Shown one piece after another: positions 25,161-31,615 of a DNA stretch of 64,000 nucleotides (its first letter is position 1; each line of letters starts with the position of its first letter). The stretch spans positions 2,428,501 through 2,492,500 of the forward strand of contig NZ_CP045492.1 in assembly GCF_015500055.1 (NCBI RefSeq). The letters run 5' to 3'. This stretch comes from Mesorhizobium sp. NBSH29 (GTDB lineage: Bacteria; Pseudomonadota; Alphaproteobacteria; Rhizobiales; Rhizobiaceae). Made by a program: the position numbers and the translations under genes. The notes beneath the pieces were generated by a model. It was given only the letters and a program-made list of their open reading frames with translations, had not been told where the DNA came from and made no database searches.

Positions 25161-26103
25161 GGGCACCTTCGGTAGCATGTTGATTTTGCCGTAATGTAAG
25201 CGCGATGCCCTCAAGCAACGGCGTCGTGGGTCGCCATGCCAATTCCCGCTTGGCCAATCCGACATCCAGTACGTTACGAGAAACATCGAACGGCCTCGTC
25301 GGTAAGAAATTTCGTTTTGCTGTAAGACCCGACACCGCCTCTACGGCCGCGATGATGTCGAGGATGCTACGACCGATCCCACTTCCCACATTGAACAGCC
25401 GGTGATCACCTTCGTATGACATGAGTTTCAAAAGAGCATCGATTGCGTCTGAGATGTAAAGATAGTCCCGTTCGTTCTGACCCGTTCCAAAAATGCTTAT
25501 GGGTTGTCCAGCAGCGATCGCAGTTGCAACTGCAGCGATGAGCCCAACGCCTTTTTGGGGATCTTGGTGAGGACCGTATGGGTTTGAAAGGCGAGCAACA
25601 CGGCAGTCCATTGCATGGTTTTGGTGAAAAATGTGTAGATAGTTTTCGATCAGGAGCTTGTGGGCACCGTATCCTGATATCGGTGAAGTTGTGCTTTCCT
25701 CATGAAGCACGTGTCCAACCGGCTCGCCGTAGACGGTGCCACCGGAGCTTACGAAAATGACTCGTTTAGCGTGGCTTTTTAGACATTGCTGCAAAAGCGA
25801 TAGAGTGGGGAACACTGTTCGCTGAAGGTCGCCGGCGATATCAGCGTCGACCAATGATGGAGGCGTTCCTTGGACAAGATGAAATACGATATCCTGGCCA
25901 TGAAGTGCGCCTTCCACATCTGCGGGGTTAGAAAAATCGCCTCGATAGAACTCTACCTTGTGGTTCAGATGCTCGGAAGGCGCTCTACCAAATGCCCTGA
26001 CCCTGTACGAGAGATCAGCAAGTCTGTTGGACAGCGTAGCGCCGATAAAGCCCGTGCCGCCCAAGACTAGTATATTGCCGCCCAAAACAGTGCCCTCCGC
26101 CAT
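25147..26103 (-). CDS. NAD-dependent nucleotide-sugar epimerase/dehydratase
   Basis: 318 residues, a full-length extended short-chain dehydrogenase. The N-terminal NAD-binding loop is GGTGFIGATLSNRL, the catalytic Tyr-Lys motif is YGAHK (in SGYGAHKLLIENYL), and RLSNPYGPHQDP is typical of UDP-sugar epimerases. It would make the activated sugar used by the trimodular enzyme, with which it shares a transcription unit. Its ATG has AGGTAAG upstream. The specific sugar cannot be told. Confidence 0.88.
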   Translation of the reverse strand: MAEGTVLGGNILVLGGTGFIGATLSNRLADLSYRVRAFGRAPSEHLNHKVEFYRGDFSNPADVEGALHGQDIVFHLVQGTPPSLVDADIAGDLQRTVFPTLSLLQQCLKSHAKRVIFVSSGGTVYGEPVGHVLHEESTTSPISGYGAHKLLIENYLHIFHQNHAMDCRVARLSNPYGPHQDPQKGVGLIAAVATAIAAGQPISIFGTGQNERDYLYISDAIDALLKLMSYEGDHRLFNVGSGIGRSILDIIAAVEAVSGLTAKRNFLPTRPFDVSRNVLDVGLAKRELAWRPTTPLLEGIALTLRQNQHATEGAHAKV

Positions 26104-26109
26104 GGCCGC

Positions 26110-26331
26110 TTACCTAGCGCAAGCTTCAACGTTGTCAATTGCTCTAGTTGCTAAGAGAAGTCGATACCTCTGGGCTGATCCAGTGGCCAGATACCAAGTG
26201 GCTGGCCTCTCTTCGGGCGGCCAGCTTCCCAGCGCCCCTTTGATCAAAACATGTTTGTCATCTCTGGAAACTTTCTGAACATTTTCTGCTATCGCACGTT
26301 GAACCTCTACCTCTAGTTCAACGGGTCCCAT
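26110..26331 (-). CDS. Hypothetical small protein upstream of the epimerase
   Basis: 73 residues, or 90 if started at 26382. The stop is six bases before the epimerase ATG, so it could lead the glycan operon. The protein has no membrane segment and no recognised family. No clear ribosome site is present. It starts back to back with a plus-strand ORF at 26333, and both cannot have room for separate promoters. Weakly supported. Confidence 0.35.
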   Translation of the reverse strand: MGPVELEVEVQRAIAENVQKVSRDDKHVLIKGALGSWPPEERPATWYLATGSAQRYRLLLATRAIDNVEACAR

Positions 26332-26332
26332 T

Positions 26333-26539
26333 ATGACGCAAGATGAACGAAATGCCGCAATAAGAGTGCTGGAGATTGCCATAGTGGTCGGCTACCACGC
26401 AACGCGGCAGGGGCAAGCTATCAAGCTACGCGACGCACCGTTATATGCAGAGGTGGCGTTGTCTTGGCTGGAGAAGGAAGGGTTTGAGATTGTAAAAGCA
26501 AACCTTGAATCCTCACCCTCCTTTAGGGAGTGCCAATAG
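26333..26539 (+). CDS. Hypothetical small protein next to the prophage end
   Basis: 68 residues. The composition and pattern (NAAIRVLEIAIVVGYHAT, LYAEVALSWLEKEGFEIV) look like an amphipathic helical protein. No family is recognised and the ribosome site is weak. It opposes the minus-strand ORF beginning two bases away. The 160 bases after it, to 26703, hold no feature that I can recognise. Confidence 0.35.
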   Translation: MTQDERNAAIRVLEIAIVVGYHATRQGQAIKLRDAPLYAEVALSWLEKEGFEIVKANLESSPSFRECQ

Positions 26540-26703
26540 ACACCCGGGAAGATGCTCGCACTGTTGAGATGTAAAAATGTGGGCGGCATTCAGTGTGCGC
26601 TGCACGACAAACAACGACGATTATCACAGTAAATCACACAAAGTCTGGGATGGGACTGGTAAGATTTTGATCTAAAAGGGCATGTTCAGCGCGGGGTTTA
26701 TTT

Positions 26704-26742
26704 CCCCCAGTCAAGTGCGCTACCGGGCTGCGCTACGCTCCG
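26704..26742 (-). pseudogene. Truncated tRNA-Pro(GGG), 5' half; prophage attachment-site scar
   Basis: Read on the minus strand from 26742, the sequence is the 5' half of a proline tRNA: acceptor strand CGGAGCG, TA, a full D arm (GCGC...GCGC), and the 5' anticodon stem CTTGA. The loop CTGGGGG with anticodon GGG follows. Immediately after the loop the expected TCAAG stem is replaced by AAATA, so D-arm and loop are intact but no 3' half follows. It lies 36 bases downstream of the O-antigen ligase gene on the same strand. This is what is left when an integrase recombines at the anticodon loop; the 3' half should be at the other prophage end. Confidence 0.8.
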
Positions 26743-26778
26743 AGCCGGGTGCTGTCTATCGTCATATCGCTCGGGCGG

Positions 26779-28038
26779 TCAACCGAAATCGGTGGTGGTC
26801 TGGGGGAAGCCTTCGCGGTGGCGGCGCTGGTGACGATATTCGAGCGCGATGGCACCCCAGATCATCCCGATGAGGAGGTAAAGGTGGCGCCAGTGGTCGA
26901 TGTCGATCACGGTGCCAAGGCCGATATGGCCGATATAGACCACGTATGTGCACAGCAGGAATGGCTGCCAGGGGCGGTCACGAAACAGGATGCGGAAGCC
27001 GGCTGCAAGGGTCCACAGCGTCAGGCTGAGATAGGATACAAATCCCAGCCAGCCATAATCCATCAGTGCCTTCAGCCAGATATTGTGGGTGTCCTCATGG
27101 AAGATATCGCCAAACACCAGTGCGCCGATGCCGAGTGGGTGTTCCAGCGCCATCATGAAGCCGATGCCATAACGGGCAAAGCGGCCCAGACGGGCGGAAT
27201 CATAGTCTTGCTCGAGGGTAGCGCGCGCGTAAAACAGGTCTGCCACCGCCGGGAACTGAAGCGCGACCATGATGGCAACGGCAAGCAGCAGGACAGCCAC
27301 CACCGCCATGACGGCAATGCGCAGCCGGAACGCCCCGCTGGAGCTTTGCAGGAAAAGCGCGCTCACCAAAAGGATGGACGACACCCCGAACAATCCCCAT
27401 GCGCCACGTGAAAATGACAGCAATATTCCGCCGACAAGAATCAAAAGCGGGATGGCGTAGAGCGGCATTTTCAGCGGATTGTCGGTCAGCATGCGGTGCA
27501 AGAGGTAGATGCCGGGCAGCGCCAGGAACGGGCCGAAAACGTTAGGGTCTTCAAAGGCACCGGCGGCCCGTTCGTAGCGGGTGAAAATCTCCGCACCCGG
27601 AAAGGCGTGGAAATAGCCGAGAATGCCGAGCGCAGCGGTGACCAGCGCTGTCGCCAGCCAGGCATTAAAAATCACCCTGTAGAGCCCAGGCTTGGCCTCG
27701 GTGACGGCAGCAAAAAAGATTGAGGTAATGGCGAGAAACAATGACACGGCCAGATAGAGCGGCGTGTCCTTGATCTCGGCCATCTGCGTCATTGCCAGCA
27801 TACCGCCAATGTTGAACAACACCAGAAGCACGATCAACGGCGCGATGGGCCGCGACAGGCGCAACCCGAACAGCGCCCAGATGGCGATCAGCCCAGCCAT
27901 ATAAAGTTCGTAAGGCGCAGGCTCGCGCAAAACAAAGCCAGAGAGCAACACGCCGAGCGAAACAGCCGCTGTCGAGATCAGTTCGATCAGCTTGGCGTTG
28001 ATCGCCGCGCGCGGCAGCTCATGGGCGACCGCACTCAA
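26779..28038 (-). CDS. O-antigen ligase / Wzy-like polymerase family membrane protein
   Basis: About 419 residues from TTG 28038, which overlaps the preceding stop in TTGA; a longer ORF reaches 28101. There are about ten membrane segments. The large periplasmic loop has the family pattern FSRGAWG and a later FGDIFHEDTHNIWLKALMDYG, a His-containing motif of O-antigen ligase/Wzy proteins. Beside Wza- and Wzc-like genes and a priming transferase, polymerisation of an exopolysaccharide is more likely than LPS ligation. It shares an operon with the sugar transferase. Confidence 0.85.
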   Translation of the reverse strand: MSAVAHELPRAAINAKLIELISTAAVSLGVLLSGFVLREPAPYELYMAGLIAIWALFGLRLSRPIAPLIVLLVLFNIGGMLAMTQMAEIKDTPLYLAVSLFLAITSIFFAAVTEAKPGLYRVIFNAWLATALVTAALGILGYFHAFPGAEIFTRYERAAGAFEDPNVFGPFLALPGIYLLHRMLTDNPLKMPLYAIPLLILVGGILLSFSRGAWGLFGVSSILLVSALFLQSSSGAFRLRIAVMAVVAVLLLAVAIMVALQFPAVADLFYARATLEQDYDSARLGRFARYGIGFMMALEHPLGIGALVFGDIFHEDTHNIWLKALMDYGWLGFVSYLSLTLWTLAAGFRILFRDRPWQPFLLCTYVVYIGHIGLGTVIDIDHWRHLYLLIGMIWGAIALEYRHQRRHREGFPQTTTDFG

Positions 28039-29576
28039 TACGCGTTTTCCGTATTGAGAAGCTTGAGCGGCGTCATGAACAGGATTTTCAGGTCGAACCA
28101 AAGTGACCAGTTTTCGATGTAGTAAAGGTCATACTCAGTCCGCATCTTGATCTTTTCATCATTGTCGATCTCGCCGCGCCAACCATTGATTTGAGCCCAG
28201 CCGGTGACGCCAGGCTTGACCCGGTGGCGCGCGAAATAGCCATCAACAACCTCATGATAAAGCTTGTTATGCGACTGCGCGCTGATGGCGTGCGGGCGCG
28301 GGCCAACAAGTGACAAGCTGCCAAACAGCGCATTGAAAAATTGTGGCAGTTCGTCGATCGAAGATTTGCGGATGAACCGGCCCACTCGCGTCACCCGCGG
28401 ATCGCCTTTTGTCACGGCATTGCGCGCGGTCAGGTCCTGCTGTTCCACATACATCGAGCGGAATTTATAGACCTCAACGATCTCATTGTTGAAGCCATGG
28501 CGCTTCTGCTTGAAGATCACCGGCCCCTTGCTATCCAGCTTGATGGCAATCGCAGTGACAAGCATGATTGGCGAGAAGACGATAATGCCAAGCAGGCTGA
28601 AAAAGATATCAAAGGCGCGCTTGGCCACCGAATCCCAGTCGTTGATCGGCCGGTCAAAAATATCAAGCATCGGCACCGAGCCGATGAAGGAATAAGAGCG
28701 GGGCCGGAAGCGCAACTGGTTGGAATGCGCCGAAAGCCTTATATCAACCGGCAACACCCAAAGCTTCTTGAGCAGCGCCAGAACACGCGATTCAGCCGTT
28801 AGCGGCAGCGATACGATCAGCATGTCGATGCGCGCAATCCGCGCGAATTCGATCAGCTCGCCGATATTTCCAAGCTTAGGATAGCCGGCAACAATCGGTG
28901 GCGAGCGGCTGTCATCACGGTCGTCGAAAATGCCGCAGATGCGGATATCATTGTAGGGCTGCTGCTCGACCGACCGGATGAGTGCCTCGGCAGCCTTGCC
29001 GCCGCCTACTATGACGGCGCGACGCTCCATGGTGCCATTGCGCGCCCAGCGCTTGATGATACTCGACAGGACGATGCGCAGCCCAGCAAGGCCAATCAGT
29101 CCGGCGACGAACCAGCTTCCGACGAAAAAGCGCGAGAAATCCGCCGATATTTTAAGGAAGAAGCCGGCAACAGCCAGAAGCGCAAATACCGCAGACCATA
29201 CCAACGCGATACGCCCGAGATAGGAGATTGGACGAAACAGCGCCTGCACCGAATAACAGTCGGCAACATCAAGCAGGATGACGGTCAAAAGAGACACGCT
29301 CAGGATGATGACCGGGTAGTGCCAGACCAGGTGGGTAGAAAACCCGACATAGATCGAAAACAGCACCGTTCCGGCGAACATCAGCAGGAAAAACTCGACG
29401 ATGCGCAACACACCGCTCACCATTACTGGCGACATTGTATCGCGACGATATTGCGTTGCCACCTGCCGCGCCACGGCATTGAGCTCGGCATTGCCGAGGG
29501 TCTTGTGGTCGATGCCATCGTCGAACTTGCGTACTGCGTCCAACGAAAAGCGCTTGGTGGGATCGATTTCGTTCAT
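28035..29576 (-). CDS. Undecaprenyl-phosphate sugar-1-phosphate transferase (WcaJ/ExoY-type)
   Basis: 513 residues. Four N-terminal membrane segments (about 50-165) and a Rossmann-like soluble domain (AVIVGGGKAAEALIRSV) lead to the catalytic polyprenyl glycosylphosphotransferase domain at the C-terminus. The key motifs there are KRAFDIFFSLLG, IFKQKRHGFNN, VYKFRSM, RKSSIDELPQFFN, LSLVGPRPH and GVTGWAQINGWRGE. It transfers a hexose-1-phosphate to undecaprenyl phosphate to start the exopolysaccharide repeat unit. It reads in the same direction as the ligase/polymerase gene downstream. Confidence 0.93.
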   Translation of the reverse strand: MNEIDPTKRFSLDAVRKFDDGIDHKTLGNAELNAVARQVATQYRRDTMSPVMVSGVLRIVEFFLLMFAGTVLFSIYVGFSTHLVWHYPVIILSVSLLTVILLDVADCYSVQALFRPISYLGRIALVWSAVFALLAVAGFFLKISADFSRFFVGSWFVAGLIGLAGLRIVLSSIIKRWARNGTMERRAVIVGGGKAAEALIRSVEQQPYNDIRICGIFDDRDDSRSPPIVAGYPKLGNIGELIEFARIARIDMLIVSLPLTAESRVLALLKKLWVLPVDIRLSAHSNQLRFRPRSYSFIGSVPMLDIFDRPINDWDSVAKRAFDIFFSLLGIIVFSPIMLVTAIAIKLDSKGPVIFKQKRHGFNNEIVEVYKFRSMYVEQQDLTARNAVTKGDPRVTRVGRFIRKSSIDELPQFFNALFGSLSLVGPRPHAISAQSHNKLYHEVVDGYFARHRVKPGVTGWAQINGWRGEIDNDEKIKMRTEYDLYYIENWSLWFDLKILFMTPLKLLNTENAY

Positions 29577-29669
29577 TTCAGGTTCCGCATCTTGGCTAAT
29601 ATGAATAGCAAGAAGGGGCTAAGAAACCCTTGCCGGTTAGATCAATTTTTACGGTCTCGGGACCGGTTC

Positions 29670-30809
29670 TCAGCGCGCCTGCGTATCCAGGGCAGCAAAA
29701 TATGCCTTTTGAACGTGCTTCGCCATGACGTCGGCACCGAACCGGGCTTTCAGCTCGGAGAGCGGAGGCATATGCGCGGCGTAGATGCCCGGCTCTGCAA
29801 GCGCCTGATTTATCTTGCCCGACAGGGCGGCAACTTCCGGCGCCACCATGGCAGGGGATTTTGCCCCGAAAATTTCGGGAATGCCACCGACAGCACTGGC
29901 AATCATCGGCTTGCCAGCACCCAATGCTTCCAGCACGATGTAGGGCATGGCTTCGGCACGCGACGGTACTACGACCAGGCTGGCGAGAGCAAAGGCCTCA
30001 CGGGCTGGCATCGGCGGTCGGAAGGTGATCCGCGGCTCTAGTCCCAGCGCGGTAGCCTGCGCTTTGTAGCGCGGTAGATCGTCCCCGTCGCCTACCATCA
30101 CGGCGTGAATCGCCCGACCGAGGCTTTTCTCGGCAGCTGCCATTGCGTCGATAAACAGGTCAGGGCCCTTCAGGTCGCGCATCATCCCGATATAGAGGAG
30201 GTCCGCGGCACCGGGTGCAGGCGTCACCGGAATGAACTCGGAAGGCTGCAGCCCATTATACACGACATCGTTAGGCACGGTCGGCACGCCGATCTTGTGC
30301 TCGAATGTCTTGCGCTCATAGTTTGATACAAACAGCAGATGGTCGGTAAACCGCTCCATCAGCCGCTCGAGCGCAAAGAAGACCTTTCCAGTGCGCGTGG
30401 TTTCATCATAATGCAGGCTGCCGCCATGCGGCGAATAAAGGCGGGCCACGCGAGACCTTGACACCCGCAACAGTGAGCCGAAAACCCGTGCATAAACGCC
30501 ACCCTTGGCGCCGTGCCCGTGGATAATATCCGGCTTCAATTCTTTGATAAGTCTGTATGTGCGCCAAGCAGAGGCGAGATCGCCCGGCCCGATATGGCGC
30601 TGCATGGGCGTCCGATGGAGGCCAAGCGCAAGCTTGCCTTCCATCGTTTTGAAAAGGCGCTCTTCGAAGTCGCCGCCGGTGGTGGAATCACACACGATGC
30701 CGACTTCATGGCCCTCGGCGATCTGCGCTTCAGCAAGATCGCGCACATGGCGGAAAATTCCGCCGACGGGCGATCGGAAGCAGTGCACGATGCGCAGCTT
30801 GTCGGTCAC
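29670..30809 (-). CDS. GT4-family glycosyltransferase
   Basis: 379 residues, one GT-B fold. N-terminal acceptor domain: RIVHCFRSPVGGIFRHVRDLA, HGHGAKGGVYARVFG. C-terminal GT4 donor domain: LLYIGMMRDLKGPDLFIDA, VMVGDGDDLPRYKA, and VVPSRAEAMPYIVLEALGAG, the family EX7E-like motif, followed by KPMIASAVGGIPEIF. It would add a sugar to the lipid-linked repeat in the cytoplasm. It lies between the priming transferase and the Wza-like lipoprotein, 35 bases after the latter. Confidence 0.9.
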   Translation of the reverse strand: MTDKLRIVHCFRSPVGGIFRHVRDLAEAQIAEGHEVGIVCDSTTGGDFEERLFKTMEGKLALGLHRTPMQRHIGPGDLASAWRTYRLIKELKPDIIHGHGAKGGVYARVFGSLLRVSRSRVARLYSPHGGSLHYDETTRTGKVFFALERLMERFTDHLLFVSNYERKTFEHKIGVPTVPNDVVYNGLQPSEFIPVTPAPGAADLLYIGMMRDLKGPDLFIDAMAAAEKSLGRAIHAVMVGDGDDLPRYKAQATALGLEPRITFRPPMPAREAFALASLVVVPSRAEAMPYIVLEALGAGKPMIASAVGGIPEIFGAKSPAMVAPEVAALSGKINQALAEPGIYAAHMPPLSELKARFGADVMAKHVQKAYFAALDTQAR

Positions 30810-30844
30810 GGAGTTGCCCCGGTTGGTGCTTGACTGGCGGTCGA

Positions 30845-31408
30845 TCAGAACAGGCGTTCGCGCACGTAGACCGTATCGCCAGGCAAAAGCGGATCGGAGG
30901 TCAATACTCGTCCAGTCATGACCTTCCCGTTAATGTCGCGGGTGATGTCGACATTAGCCTGGTTGGCGCGGGCGGAATAACCGCCAGCGGCTGCGATTGC
31001 CTTTTGTACCGTCATGCCGGGTACATAAGAGTATTGCCCGGCTGCACCGACTTCGCCCATCACGAAGATTGGCCGATAGCGATCGATTTCCACCGAAACA
31101 TCAGGGTCACGGAGATATCCTTGCTTAAGCTTGGCGGCGATCTGGCTTTCAATCTCCTGCGCGGTGTGCCCGCGCGCTGAAATAGCGCCCACCAGAGGGA
31201 AGGCGAGATAGCCGGATTGGTCGATGCTGTAGGTATTGGTGAGCGCTTCCTGCTCGAAAACGGTGACGCGAATGCGGTCGCCTGCACCCAGCCGATAGGG
31301 TTGGTCGAGGACTTCGTGAAAGGCAGCAGGCGCGGGCCGGTAGCTCGAGCAGCCGCCCAGCACCAGCATGGCCAGCATTGCGTGAACGAAGAAACGAGGG
31401 CACTTCAT
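30845..31408 (-). CDS. Polysaccharide export outer-membrane lipoprotein (Wza/ExoF-like)
   Basis: 187 residues from ATG 31408. A lipoprotein signal (FFVHAMLAMLVLGGCSS with lipobox LGG-C) precedes a Poly_export domain (YRLGAGDRIRVTVFEQEALT, YLAFPLVGAISARG) and an SLBB-like domain (IFVMGEVGAAGQYSYVPGMTV). It would form the export channel in the outer membrane. A GTG at 31447 could lengthen the N-terminus, but the signal fits the ATG. It is divergent from the Wzc-like gene on the other strand. Confidence 0.9.
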   Translation of the reverse strand: MKCPRFFVHAMLAMLVLGGCSSYRPAPAAFHEVLDQPYRLGAGDRIRVTVFEQEALTNTYSIDQSGYLAFPLVGAISARGHTAQEIESQIAAKLKQGYLRDPDVSVEIDRYRPIFVMGEVGAAGQYSYVPGMTVQKAIAAAGGYSARANQANVDITRDINGKVMTGRVLTSDPLLPGDTVYVRERLF

Positions 31409-31558
31409 GACCGGGCATTTACCTTTGGCTAGCGGTTGTCGCCGCACATCTAGGTCCCGTTATCAACCTGTTAGGGTTAATGGTCGGTAAAAGCGACTGA
31501 AGCGTTGCTGCTTTTCTGCTGGGTACAACCAGCTACACGCAGGTGCCCAGAGTGAAGT

Positions 31559-31572
31559 TAACTCCTGAGTTA
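31559..31572. promoter_or_regulatory. Inverted repeat in the divergent exopolysaccharide promoter region
   Basis: A perfect dyad TAACTC-CT-GAGTTA, 44 bases upstream of the Wzc/ExoP-like start, lies in the 207-base divergent intergenic region between the Wza-like and Wzc-like genes. It may be a repressor or activator site governing exopolysaccharide genes. The protein that binds it is unknown. Confidence 0.4.
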
Positions 31573-31615
31573 CCATACATGTTTACTCTGCAGGCTCTGT
31601 TTGGAGTCGCATAGT

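Larger units (their letters stand above)
1..26703. mobile_element. Prophage (siphovirus-type), right-hand part
   Basis: A continuous run of head, connector, tail, fibre, surface-glycan and lysis genes, almost all on the plus strand with ATGA/GTGA-type overlaps, fills the left of the window. The left end is outside the window: no integrase, repressor, replication, terminase or portal gene is visible. The right limit is inferred from a truncated tRNA-Pro at 26704-26742, beyond which a chromosomal polysaccharide locus begins. Genes at 22272-26103 lie between the lysis module and this boundary and are therefore probably prophage cargo, although the sequence alone cannot exclude that they are host genes. 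The structural genes look intact, so the element could be functional or recently acquired. Confidence 0.85.
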
